Assembly (NCBI GenBank): GCA_963819845.1
Contig: CAWFXQ010000014.1
Location: 248,001-312,000, forward strand
Reading direction: 5' to 3'
From: DATAGF01 sp963819845
Lineage (GTDB): Bacteria; Actinomycetota; Thermoleophilia; Miltoncostaeales; Miltoncostaeaceae
DNA: 64,000 bases
Shown: piece by piece, positions 8,582-17,286 of the stretch
Layout of the letters: the number at the start of each line of letters is the position of its first letter
Position numbering within the stretch: position 1 is the first letter of the stretch
Notes under the pieces: generated by a model
Databases searched by the model: none
The model's input: the letters and a program-made list of their open reading frames with translations, nothing else
What the model was told of the DNA's origin: nothing
Translations under genes and position numbers: made by a program

Positions 8582-10931
8582 GCTGCGCCTGCACATCGCC
8601 GGGTGCCGGCCCGCGTTCGTGCCGCGGGCGCGCTGGGTGCTCGAGACGCTGGCCGAGGCCCTCGGGCGCGAGCCCGTCTGGAGCGACTCCACCGCCGACC
8701 TGGTGTACGCCCCCGACCGCCCCACCGAGGGCGTCTGGATCCCCACCGACCCCGCCGCGCAGGCCTTCTTCGAGGGGGGCGCCGCCTTCCCCGGAGCGGC
8801 GGCCCACGAGGCCGCGGGCCTCACCCTGCTGTTCCCGCCACACCGCCCCGGCGAGCCGGTGCCCGGCGACCTCGTGGCGAGCGCCTTCTACCTGCTGGCG
8901 CGCTGGGACGAGCTGCGCGTCGCCGACCGGGACCGCTTCGGGCGGCTGCCGCTCGCCGCGAGCGCCTTCGGCCGCGTCGCCGGACTCGACCTCGCCGAGC
9001 CGCCGGTCGAGGGGTACCTCGACGTTCTGCGGGCGGCGCTGCGCATCCCCCCGCCGGCGCGCTGGGGCGTCGCCCTGACCCACGACATCGACCGGCTGCG
9101 GCGGCGCACCGCGAAGGGCCTGGCCGGCATCGCCCGCCGTGGCGGCCCCCGCGGGCTCGCGGCCGCCCTGACGGGGCCCGACCCGTGGGACAACGTGCCC
9201 GACCTGCTGGAGGCCGCCTGGCGGCGGGGCCTGCGCTCGACGGTCTTCCTGATCGGACGCAACGCCCACCGCCTCGACGGCACCCCGCGACGGGTGTACG
9301 AGCGCGAGCGGCGGGCGCTCGGCGCCGCCGTGCGGGCCGCCGGGGGCGAGATCGGCCTCCACGGCGCGTTCGCCTCGAGCGAGGATCCGGCCGCGCTGGC
9401 CGCGGAGCTGGCCGCGCTGCGGGCCGAGGCGGGAACGCCGGTCGAGGGCGTGCGCTTCCACTACCTGCGCTTCCGCTACCACGAGAGCGTCCGGGCGCTC
9501 GAGGCCGCCGGCGCGGCCTACGACTCGTCGCTGGCCTTCAGCGAGGCCCCGGGCTTCGCGGGGGGCATCGCCCGCCCCTTCCGGCCCTACCTGGTCGGCG
9601 AGGAGCGCCCGGCGCGGCTCACGCTGCTCCCGCTCGCGGTGATGGACACGACGCTGCACTCGCGCCTGGGCCTCGACGCCGAGGCGGCACGCGAGCAGGC
9701 GCTCCGCGTGCTCGAGCGCGTGCGCCGCGCCGGGGGCCGCGTCGCCCTCCTGTGGCACAACACCTACCTGGCCGACGACCGCGCCCCGGGCTACGGAACG
9801 CTCTTCGAGGACCTGCTCGACGAGCTCGGGCGGCGGGGCGCCGAGCTGGGCCCCGCCGGGGAGCCCGCCCCGCCGCCGGCCGGCGCCGACCTGGCGGGGC
9901 GGCGCGTGGTGCACCTGACGTCGGTCCACGGCCCGCGCGACGTGCGCATCTTCCACAAGGAGGCGCGGGCGGCGGCGGCGGCCGGCGCGCGGTCGTGGGT
10001 CGGCGCCCCGCGCGAGCCCGTGCGCCGGGCGCGGCGCCTCGCGGCCGGCTGGCGGCTGGCGCGGGAGGCGGCCGGCCGCGACGCCGACCTCTACCACGTG
10101 CACGACCCGGAGCTGCTGGCGGCCGCCCTCTGGCTGGCGCGGCGCAGCGGGCGCCCGGTGGTCTACGACGCCCACGAGTACCTCGGCCAGACCGTCCGCA
10201 CCAAGCGCTGGCTCCCGCGGGCCGTGCGCATGCCGGCCGCCCTTGCGGCCGAGCGGGCGGAGCGGGCGGGCGGGCGGCGCCTGGCGGCCGTCGTGACCGC
10301 CAACGAGGACCTCGCGGCCCGGTTCGCGGCGGCCGGCGCCCGCGCCGTGAGCGTGACCAACTCGCCGTGGTCCGACGCCTTCCCCGCCCCGGCGCCGATG
10401 CCGGACGACCCCGTGGCGCTCTATGTCGGCGGCCTCGCGCCGTTGCGGGGGCTCGAGGTGATGCGCGCCGCGTTCCCGCTCGTCGACGTGCCCGGCGCAC
10501 GGCTCGTGCTCGCCGGGCCGGGCGATCCGGGCCGGCTCCCGGCGGGGGCCGAGAGCCTGGGCCAGGTCGACCACTCCCGGGTGCCGGGACTGCTGGCGGC
10601 CGCCCGGGTGGCCTGGGTGCCGCTGCAGCGCCACGGCAACTACGATCGCGCGGTGCCGACGAAGCTCGTGGAGGCGATGGCCGCGGGGAGGCCGGTGGTG
10701 GCCAGCGACCTCGGCCGCATGGGCGCCATGGTGCGCGCGGCCGGCTGCGGGCTGGTGGTGCCGCCGGACGACCCGCGCGCGCACGCCGCCGCCCTCGGCC
10801 GCCTGCTGACGGACGCCGGCGAGGCGGCCCGCATGGGCGCCGCCGGGCGCGAGGCCTTCCTCGACGGCCTGGGCTTCGAGGCCCAGGCGCGCGCGCTGAC
10901 CTCGCTCTACGCGGAGGTCCTCGGCCCGTGA
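8574..10931 (+). CDS. Polysaccharide deacetylase-like / glycosyltransferase fusion
   Basis: A 785-residue two-enzyme protein. Residues 1-160 resemble the DUF7033-type N-terminal region often found before a divergent NodB-like deacetylase. Residues 160-430 are that deacetylase: LTHDIDRL near 168 would give the metal-binding Asp, then GEIGLHGAFAS and LLWHNTYL. Residues 440-785 form a GT4-type glycosyltransferase with VVHLTSVHGPRDVRIFHKEA, DLYHVHDPELL, VYDAHEY and VPTKLVEAMAAGRPVVAS. The two halves would deacetylate an N-acetyl sugar and add a sugar on the same glycan. Both domains are in one uninterrupted frame starting GTG 8574, overlapping the ATP-grasp gene by 8 bp. Confidence 0.8.
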   Translation: MAELRLHIAGCRPAFVPRARWVLETLAEALGREPVWSDSTADLVYAPDRPTEGVWIPTDPAAQAFFEGGAAFPGAAAHEAAGLTLLFPPHRPGEPVPGDLVASAFYLLARWDELRVADRDRFGRLPLAASAFGRVAGLDLAEPPVEGYLDVLRAALRIPPPARWGVALTHDIDRLRRRTAKGLAGIARRGGPRGLAAALTGPDPWDNVPDLLEAAWRRGLRSTVFLIGRNAHRLDGTPRRVYERERRALGAAVRAAGGEIGLHGAFASSEDPAALAAELAALRAEAGTPVEGVRFHYLRFRYHESVRALEAAGAAYDSSLAFSEAPGFAGGIARPFRPYLVGEERPARLTLLPLAVMDTTLHSRLGLDAEAAREQALRVLERVRRAGGRVALLWHNTYLADDRAPGYGTLFEDLLDELGRRGAELGPAGEPAPPPAGADLAGRRVVHLTSVHGPRDVRIFHKEARAAAAAGARSWVGAPREPVRRARRLAAGWRLAREAAGRDADLYHVHDPELLAAALWLARRSGRPVVYDAHEYLGQTVRTKRWLPRAVRMPAALAAERAERAGGRRLAAVVTANEDLAARFAAAGARAVSVTNSPWSDAFPAPAPMPDDPVALYVGGLAPLRGLEVMRAAFPLVDVPGARLVLAGPGDPGRLPAGAESLGQVDHSRVPGLLAAARVAWVPLQRHGNYDRAVPTKLVEAMAAGRPVVASDLGRMGAMVRAAGCGLVVPPDDPRAHAAALGRLLTDAGEAARMGAAGREAFLDGLGFEAQARALTSLYAEVLGP

Positions 10932-12139
10932 GCCGGGTGCTCTACGTGTCGCAGTACTTCGTCAGCGCCGACCAGCCCGGCGGCGTGCGCCACTGGCAGC
11001 ACACCCGCGCGCTGGCCCGCGCCGGCCACCGGGTCTCGGTGGTCACCTCCTACGTGCAGCACAAGGAGCGCACCGTCCCCGAGCGCTACCGCGGCCGGCG
11101 CGTCGTGCACGAGCGCGAGGGCGACCTGGACGTCTGGCGCACCTACTCCACGCCGGGCTACGGCCGCGACCTCCGCTCACGCCTGGCGAGCTACGGCACC
11201 TTCGCGTGGTGGTCGGCCGTGGCCGGCGCGCGGGCGCCCCGGCCGGACGTCGTGGTGGCCTCGTCGCCGTCTCTGCCGTCGGCGGCGGCGGCCGCGGCGC
11301 TCGCCCGCGCCCGCGGCGCGCGCTTCCTGCTGGAGGTGCGCGACCTCTGGCCCGAGTCGGCCGTCGCGATGGGGTTGATCGGCGACCGGCGCGCCATCGC
11401 CGCGGCGGAGCGGCTGGAGGCCTTCTGCTACCGCCGGGCCGACCGCATCGTCGCCCTCACGGAGGGGATCCGCGACGGGCTGCTCGACCACGGCGTCCCG
11501 GCGTCGAAGGTCGTGCTCATCACCAACGGCGTGGACCTCGAGATCGGCGACGGCGCGCGCCCGGCGGCCGCGCCCGTCCCCGACGACGCCTTCGTCGCCA
11601 TGTACGTCGGGGCGCACGGCACCTACAGCGCCCTCGAGACGCTGCTCGACGCCGCCGAGCGGCTGCGGGACGCGCCGCGCGTGCGCCTCGTGCTGGTGGG
11701 CAACGGCGACCGCAAGCCGGCCCTGGTCGAGGCGGCACGGCGGCGGAGCCTGGACAACGTGGCCTTCGTCGACCCGGTGCCCAAGCGGGAGGTGCCGTCG
11801 TGGCTGGCGCGCGCCGACGCCTGCGTCCTGCCCTACCAGGACAACCCCCTCTTCGCGGGCGCGCTGCCCAACAAGGCCTTCGACTACCTCGGCGCCGCGC
11901 GGCCCATCATCGCCTCGGCCCCCGCGGGGGAGCTCACCCGCATGGTCGAGCGCGCCGGATGCGGCGTGGCGGTGCCGCCCGAGGACGGCGCGGCGCTGGC
12001 GGATGCGATCCGGGCGCTGGCATCCGACGGCGCGGCCGCCCGGCGGATGGGCGACCGGGGGCGGAGCTACGCCCTGACCCACTACGACCGCGCGGCGCTG
12101 GCCGCGCGCTTCGTCGCCACGGTGGAGTCGCTTGCCTGA
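10928..12139 (+). CDS. Glycosyltransferase family 4, WbuB-like
   Basis: About 403 residues. The start MSRVLYVSQYFVSADQPGGVRH and the core FLLEVRDLWPESAVAMGLI are characteristic of the WbuB subgroup (N-acetyl-L-fucosamine transferase type). The C-terminal donor region reads VLPYQDNPLFAGALPNKAFDYLGAARPII, with the usual conserved Asn-Lys-Phe-Asp-Tyr stretch of this subgroup. GTG 10928 overlaps the previous stop. The sugar transferred cannot be stated; the subgroup suggests a deoxy- or acetamido-sugar. Confidence 0.85.
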   Translation: MSRVLYVSQYFVSADQPGGVRHWQHTRALARAGHRVSVVTSYVQHKERTVPERYRGRRVVHEREGDLDVWRTYSTPGYGRDLRSRLASYGTFAWWSAVAGARAPRPDVVVASSPSLPSAAAAAALARARGARFLLEVRDLWPESAVAMGLIGDRRAIAAAERLEAFCYRRADRIVALTEGIRDGLLDHGVPASKVVLITNGVDLEIGDGARPAAAPVPDDAFVAMYVGAHGTYSALETLLDAAERLRDAPRVRLVLVGNGDRKPALVEAARRRSLDNVAFVDPVPKREVPSWLARADACVLPYQDNPLFAGALPNKAFDYLGAARPIIASAPAGELTRMVERAGCGVAVPPEDGAALADAIRALASDGAAARRMGDRGRSYALTHYDRAALAARFVATVESLA

Positions 12140-12788
12140 TCGCGCGACCACCGTCCGGGCCGGCCCCGTGGGGGGGCGCCTCAAGCGCGCCACCGACCTG
12201 GCGATCGCCGTGCCGCTCGCCGTCGTGACCGCTCCCGCCATGGCGGCGATCGCGGCGTGGGTGCGCCGCGACTCGCCGGGCCCGGCGATCTACCGCCAGC
12301 GCCGGGTGGGCTACGCCGGCAGGCCCTTCACGCTGCTGAAGTTCCGCACCATGGTCGTCGGCGCCGAGGGCATGGGCGCCGGCCTGGCGGTGCGCGAGCG
12401 CGACGACCGCATCACCCTCGCCGGCCGGCGGCTGCGGCGGCTCTCGCTCGACGAGCTGCCCCAGCTCTGGAACGTGATCCGGGGCGACATGAGCCTGGTC
12501 GGCCCGCGTCCCACGGTCGCGTCGCAGGTGGAGCTCTACGACGCCCGCCAGCGGCGGCGCCTGCTGGCCCGCCCCGGCCTCACCGGGCTGGCCCAGGTGA
12601 GCGGGCGCAACGCCATCCCGTGGTCCGAGCGCATCGAGATCGACCTCGCCTACGTCGACGGCTGGAGCCCCCGCCGCGACCTGGCGATCCTCGCCCGCAC
12701 CGCGCGCGTCGTGCTGGGGCGGGGCGGCACCTACGCCGGGGAGCGCGGGGGCTTCGACCTGTCGCGACCGGGAGCGCCCGATGGCTGA
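12132..12788 (+). CDS. Initiating sugar transferase (monotopic phosphoglycosyl transferase)
   Basis: About 218 residues, the size of minimal PglC/WbaP-catalytic-domain enzymes. KRATDLAIAVPLAVVTAPAM gives the basic patch and re-entrant membrane helix; then LLKFRTMVVG, RRLSLDELPQLWNV, MSLVGPRP and ARPGLTGLAQVSGRN follow in the family's order. It loads the first sugar phosphate from a nucleotide sugar onto undecaprenyl phosphate. The start is TTG 12132, overlapping the previous glycosyltransferase by 8 bp. It overlaps the next ATP-grasp gene likewise. Confidence 0.9.
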   Translation: MPDRATTVRAGPVGGRLKRATDLAIAVPLAVVTAPAMAAIAAWVRRDSPGPAIYRQRRVGYAGRPFTLLKFRTMVVGAEGMGAGLAVRERDDRITLAGRRLRRLSLDELPQLWNVIRGDMSLVGPRPTVASQVELYDARQRRRLLARPGLTGLAQVSGRNAIPWSERIEIDLAYVDGWSPRRDLAILARTARVVLGRGGTYAGERGGFDLSRPGAPDG

Positions 12789-13785
12789 CGTCACCGTCCT
12801 GCTGACCTGCGCGGGCCAGCGGGTCGACATCGTGCGGGCCTTCCGCGAGGCGCTCGGCGGCGGGGGCCGCGAGGGGCGGGTGCTGGTGAGCGACCTCGAC
12901 CCGCTGTCGCCGTCGCTGTTCGCGGCCGACGGCGTCGTCGACCTGCCGGAGGTGTCCGACGCGGGCTACGGGGCGGCGGTGGCGGCGGCGTGCGGCCGCG
13001 AGGGCGTGCGGGCCGTGCTGCCGCTGACCGACCTCGACCCGGTGATCCTCGCGCGGGCCCGGGACGAGATCGAGGCGGCCGGCGCCCGGGTCTTCCTGCC
13101 GACCCCCGAGGTGGCCCTCGGGTGCCAGGACAAGTGGGGGTGCCACCTGATGCTCGAGAGTTGCGGCCTGCCGTCGCCGCCGACCTGGCTGCCGGCCGAC
13201 GCCGACCCGGCGACCCTGCCGTACCCGGTGCTGGTCAAGCCGCGCCTCGGCTTCGCCGCGCGGCACATCTACCGCTGCGCAGACGCGGCCGAGCTCGCGT
13301 TCTTCCTGCGCTACACCCCCGCCGAGAGCGTCATCCAGCGGGCGCTGCCGGGCCTCGAGTTCAGCATCGACTGCCTCGGCGACCTCGAGGGGCGGGCGCT
13401 CGGCGCCGTGCCGCGCCGGATGATCCAGGCCAAGGGCGGCGAGCAGATCAAGGGCGAGACGCTGGACGACCCCCAGCTGACCGCGCTCGGGGCGGCGACG
13501 GTCGAGGCGCTGGGGCTCGCGGGGCCCAGCACCGTCCAGTGCTTCCGCGACGGCGGCGAGGTGCTCGGCATCACCGACATCAACACCCGCTTCGGCGGCG
13601 CCTTCCCCCTGCCCCAGGCCGCCGGCGCCGCCTACCCGGAGGCGATCCTGGCCATCGCCGCCGGCGAGCGGCCCGACGCCCGCGTGGGGGGCCACGCCGC
13701 CGGGATCGTCATGACGCGGTTCCTCGACCAGACCATCCTGCGGCGCGAACCGCGCGGCCTCGCCCCCCTCACGCGCGTCCACTAG
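12781..13785 (+). CDS. ATP-grasp protein, carbamoyl-phosphate-synthase-like
   Basis: About 334 residues. The N-terminal Rossmann part (VTVLLTCAGQRVDIVRAFREAL) and VLPLTDLDP match CarB/PylC-like ATP-grasp proteins. The core has YPVLVKPRLGFAARHIYR and the metal-binding ITDINTRFGGAFPL. Such genes occur beside sugar transferases in capsule and teichuronic-type loci, and probably catalyse amide or peptide-like ligation of a carboxylate. It is the second ATP-grasp gene of the cluster. The stop TAG also forms the first half of the -10-like TAGGGT for the next gene. Confidence 0.8.
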   Translation: MADVTVLLTCAGQRVDIVRAFREALGGGGREGRVLVSDLDPLSPSLFAADGVVDLPEVSDAGYGAAVAAACGREGVRAVLPLTDLDPVILARARDEIEAAGARVFLPTPEVALGCQDKWGCHLMLESCGLPSPPTWLPADADPATLPYPVLVKPRLGFAARHIYRCADAAELAFFLRYTPAESVIQRALPGLEFSIDCLGDLEGRALGAVPRRMIQAKGGEQIKGETLDDPQLTALGAATVEALGLAGPSTVQCFRDGGEVLGITDINTRFGGAFPLPQAAGAAYPEAILAIAAGERPDARVGGHAAGIVMTRFLDQTILRREPRGLAPLTRVH

Positions 13786-13788
13786 GGT
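13783..13788 (+). promoter_or_regulatory. Putative -10 box TAGGGT, leaderless type
   Basis: TAGGGT begins with the stop codon of the ATP-grasp gene and ends 9 nt before GTG 13798 of the Wzz-like gene. No Shine-Dalgarno sequence lies between, which supports a leaderless transcript. Confidence 0.45.
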
Positions 13789-13797
13789 CCGCCGGAC

Positions 13798-14637
13798 GTG
13801 GAGCGCGAGATCACCCTCCGGGACTACGGCCGCGTGCTGTGGAGCGGCCGCTGGCTCATCCTCGCCGCGACCCTCGTGGCCGCCCTCGTGGGCCTCATCC
13901 TCACCTTCGTCACGACGACGAGCTACGTCGCGACCGCCGAGGTGTACCTGGGCCAGGCGACGACCATCTCGGGCACCCCGGTGTCGACTCCCACCACCAA
14001 CCCGGCGACGGCGCCGACGGCGCTGACCGGCGACGACCTCGTGGCCGAGGTGGCGCGCGAGCTCGGGGTGTCGCCGGGCCGGGTGCGCGACGGCGTCGAG
14101 GTGACCGCGCCGCGGGCGCCGGGCGGCTCGGTCGGCAACCAGCCGACGATCGCGACCATCACCTTCACGGACGAGAGCAGGGGCATCGCCCGCCGGGGCG
14201 CCAACCTCTACGCCGAGGCGGTCCTGGTGCAGGCGCGCGAGAGCTCGGCGGAGATCGTCGACACCTACGAGGAGGCCGTCGCCCGCTCGTCCGCCCAGGT
14301 CGACCGCCTGGAGCGCGAGCTCGAGAGCTACCGCCGCCAGCTCGCGCAGAACCCGGGCGGCGATCAGGCGATCATCCTGCAGTCGCTGCTCTCGAGCTCG
14401 GGCCAGCAGCTGCAGGTGGCCTCGACGGAGCTCGCCGACCAGCGGCTCAACCTGGTGAAGGAGCGCCAGTACGGCCAGCCCGACATCGTCTCGCTCGCCC
14501 GGAGCCCCAGCTCGTCGACCAGCCTGCCGAACCGGGCGCGCACCGTGCTGCTCGCGGCCGTGATCGGCTTCATCGTGGGCGTCATCGTCGTCTTCGTCTG
14601 GCGAGGGAGCCCCGCGGGGCGTGCGGCTCCGGAGTAG
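13798..14637 (+). CDS. Wzz-like chain-length/polysaccharide co-polymerase protein
   Basis: About 279 residues with two membrane segments, near residues 18-40 and 243-264, enclosing an extracytoplasmic region with a coiled-coil stretch (VDRLERELESYRRQLAQ). LRDYGRVLWSGRWLILA at the N-terminus is typical of Wzz/BY-kinase membrane adaptors. Such proteins set glycan chain length with Wzy. No tyrosine-kinase domain is attached and no kinase gene is adjacent. The 3' end overlaps the next gene by 17 bp. Confidence 0.8.
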   Translation: MEREITLRDYGRVLWSGRWLILAATLVAALVGLILTFVTTTSYVATAEVYLGQATTISGTPVSTPTTNPATAPTALTGDDLVAEVARELGVSPGRVRDGVEVTAPRAPGGSVGNQPTIATITFTDESRGIARRGANLYAEAVLVQARESSAEIVDTYEEAVARSSAQVDRLERELESYRRQLAQNPGGDQAIILQSLLSSSGQQLQVASTELADQRLNLVKERQYGQPDIVSLARSPSSSTSLPNRARTVLLAAVIGFIVGVIVVFVWRGSPAGRAAPE

Positions 14638-16066
14638 CGCCGCGGTGGCGGCCCTGGCGACGGCGGTCGCCGCCGCGGGCTGCGGAGGCGGCGGCGAGGA
14701 GGCCGCCCAGACATCGGCGCCGCCGGCGACGACGGCCCCGCCCCCCGCGACGGCGCCGGCCCCCGGCCCCCCGCCAGAGGGGCCTCCGCGGACGGTGCGC
14801 GTGATCGACGGCGACACCGAGGCGCCCATCCCGGGGGCGGCCGTGCGGGGCATCCGTGGAGGGGCGGTGTGGGCGCGCGCGCGAACCGGCGCGGACGGCG
14901 CGGCCGAAGTGCCCCTGGGCACGGCCGCCGTCATCGCCGGAGCACCGGGCTACCCGCCTGCCCGGACCAGGATCCGCCGGGACGGGCCCACGGTCGTGGA
15001 GCTCTACGACCCGCGCCTGCAGAGCCCGGAGTACGGCGGCGGCTCGGACCGCGCACGCCACGTCCCCGCCGTGCGGGTGCCTCCCCCCGACGGGCCGCCG
15101 GCCTGGAGCTTCGTGAGCCGCACGCTGCTGGAGTTCCCGCCGGCCGTGGCCGACGGGCGGGTGGTCGTCGGGACCAACTCGGGGCGCGTGTACGCGCTCG
15201 ACGCCGACGGCGGCGCGCTGCTGTGGGCGCGGCGCCAGCGGGGCGAGATCGCGTCCAGCCCGGCGATCGCCGGCGGGCGGGTCGTCGTGAGCTCCATGGG
15301 CGGCGTGCTGCGGGCCTACGGCGTCGGCGCGGGCCTGCCGCTCTGGACGCTCGAGACCGGCAGCCCCATCGAGAGCTCGCCGCTGATCGTGGACGGGCTC
15401 GTCTACGTCGGCACCTGGGACGGGGTCCTGCACGCGGTGGACGCCGCGACCGGCCGCGAGCGGTGGCGCTTCCAGGCGCCCGACGACATCAAGGGCAGCG
15501 CCGCGCTTGCGGACGGGCTGATCGTGGTGGGCGACTACTCCGGCAACGTCCACGCGCTCGACCCGCGCACCGGCGCGGAGCGCTGGGCCTACTCGGGGGG
15601 CACGCGCTTCTACGGCGGGCCGGCGGTGAGCGGCGGCACCATCGTGATCGGCGACGTGGGCGGGGCCGTCATCGCGCTCGACGCCGGGAGCGGGGCCGAG
15701 CGGTGGCGCCACTCGACCGGCGGCTCCTACGTCTACTCGTCGGCCGCGATCGCCGACGGCGTCGCGTACATCGGCTCCTACAACGGGATCCTCCAGGCCC
15801 TCGACCTCGACGACGGGTCGGTGCGCTGGTCGTTCGACGTCGGCGGGCGCATCTCCGGCTCCGCGACCGTGGTCGACGGCGTCGTCTACACCGCCCGCCT
15901 CTACGCGCCCGGACAGCTCCGCCGCACCTACGGCCTCGACGCCCGCACCGGCGCCGTCCGCGTCGAGGTGGCCGAGGGCCGCTACTCGCCCGCCGTGGGC
16001 GCCGGCCGGACGCTCTACCTCGTCGGCACCCGCCGGGTCGATGCACACCCTGCGCCCGCGCCGTAG
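14621..16066 (+). CDS. Lipoprotein with carboxypeptidase-regulatory-like domain and PQQ-type beta-propeller
   Basis: About 481 residues from GTG 14621. The N-terminus has a lipobox (VAAAGCGGG, Cys near residue 21) and a Pro/Ala-rich linker. Next comes a small beta-sandwich like CarboxypepD_reg (VRVIDGDTEAPIPGAAVRG), then a PQQ-like WD-type propeller with repeated GRVYALDADGGALLWARR-type blades of about 40 residues. The propeller resembles BamB or PQQ_2 proteins; nothing shows that PQQ itself is bound. It is a tandem paralogue of the following gene, and probably a surface scaffold in glycan assembly. Confidence 0.8.
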   Translation: MRLRSSAAVAALATAVAAAGCGGGGEEAAQTSAPPATTAPPPATAPAPGPPPEGPPRTVRVIDGDTEAPIPGAAVRGIRGGAVWARARTGADGAAEVPLGTAAVIAGAPGYPPARTRIRRDGPTVVELYDPRLQSPEYGGGSDRARHVPAVRVPPPDGPPAWSFVSRTLLEFPPAVADGRVVVGTNSGRVYALDADGGALLWARRQRGEIASSPAIAGGRVVVSSMGGVLRAYGVGAGLPLWTLETGSPIESSPLIVDGLVYVGTWDGVLHAVDAATGRERWRFQAPDDIKGSAALADGLIVVGDYSGNVHALDPRTGAERWAYSGGTRFYGGPAVSGGTIVIGDVGGAVIALDAGSGAERWRHSTGGSYVYSSAAIADGVAYIGSYNGILQALDLDDGSVRWSFDVGGRISGSATVVDGVVYTARLYAPGQLRRTYGLDARTGAVRVEVAEGRYSPAVGAGRTLYLVGTRRVDAHPAPAP

Positions 16067-17286
16067 GCGCCTCTGGCTCGGCCTCGCCGGGCTCGTCGCC
16101 GTCCTGGTGATCGCCGGCGCACTGCTGGCGCTGGGGCTGGCGCGCGGCTGGTTCGACCCCGGCAGCGTCGAGGGGACGGCCGAGGGCTTCGAGCCGGCCG
16201 AGGCCCCCCGGGGCGCCGCGGCCGCAGGGTCGTGGCCCGAGTACGGCTTCGACGCCGAGCGCACCCGGGCCAACCCGGCCCTGCGCCTGGCCCCGCCGTT
16301 CCGCCGCGTCTGGTCGCACGACGCCGGCGCCCTGCTGGAGTTCCCGCCCGTGCTCGGCGGCGGCCGGGCCCTGGTCGGCACGAACGCCGGCCTGGCGATG
16401 GCCGTGAGCCTCGACGACGGGCGGCGCCTCTGGACCGTGCCGCTGCGCGGCCGGGTCGCCTCGTCCCCCGCCCTGGCGGGCGACCTCGCCCTGTTCACCA
16501 CCATCCGCGGCGACATCGTCGCCCTGCGGGCCGCGACCGGGGACCGGGTCTGGCGGCGCCGGGTCGAGGCGGCGGTGGAGTCGTCGCCCCTGGTCGTCGA
16601 CGGGAGCGCCTACGTGGGCACCTTGTCCGGCCGCGTGATGAAGCTCGACGTCCGCACCGGCGGGGTGCGCTGGAGCGCCCAGGCCGCCGGCGACGTGAAG
16701 GCCAGCCTCGCGCTCGCGGGCCCCAACGTGGTCGTGGGCGACTACTCCGGGCGGGTCACCGCCTTCGGCCGCGCGGGCGGGCGGGTGGCCTGGCAGCGCG
16801 AGAGCCCCGGCGAGCGCCTCCGCGGCGCCGGGCGCTTCTACGCCGGCCCCGCGGTCGCCTACGGGCGCGTCTACATCGGCAACGTCAACGGCCGGGTGAT
16901 CGCCCTGGACGAGGACACCGGGGAGGTGGCCTGGGTGAGGGTGCTCGACGACTTCGTCTACTCCAGCGCCGCGGTCGCGGCCCAGACGGTCGTCGTCGGC
17001 AGCTACGACCGGCGGGTGCACGCCCTCGACGCCGTCACCGGGCGGCCGCGCTGGAGCTTCGACGCCGGCGAGAGGATCTCGGGCTCGGCGTCGGTGATCG
17101 GCGATGTCGTCTACGCGTTCGACGCTGGCGCGCGACCCGCGCGACGGGCGCACGTTCGCCCTCGACCTCGCGACCGGGCGGCGCCTGTGGACCTTCCCCG
17201 ACGGCCGCTACAGCCCGGCGGTGGCCGTGCGCGGCCTGCTGGTGCTCACGGGCGTGCGGACCCTCTACGGGCTCGTGCCGCGGTGA
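16041..17286 (+). pseudogene. Membrane-anchored PQQ-type beta-propeller, frameshifted near its end
   Basis: An N-terminal membrane helix (LWLGLAGLVAVLVIAGALLALGL) leads into a propeller paralogous to the previous gene (EFPPVLGGGRALVGTN versus EFPPAVADGRVVVGTN). The frame is good to VIGDVVYA near 17116, then becomes meaningless. One extra T in GTTCGAC (17117-17123) explains this: with GTCGAC the frame continues ALDLATGRRLWTF to a TGA at 17284-17286, matching the paralogue residue for residue and giving 414 residues. As written, the shifted frame stays open into murJ. It is either a consensus error or a recent mutation. Confidence 0.8.

Noticed and set aside
8508..10784. A 758-residue open frame on the minus strand opposite the deacetylase-glycosyltransferase gene
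   Set aside because: It is His/Arg/Gly-rich without any domain motif and mirrors a well-supported plus-strand gene; long antisense frames are expected at this GC content.
12580..14934. A 784-residue minus-strand frame across the sugar-transferase, ATP-grasp and Wzz genes
   Set aside because: It crosses several real gene boundaries and has no recognisable domain; it is a GC-bias shadow.
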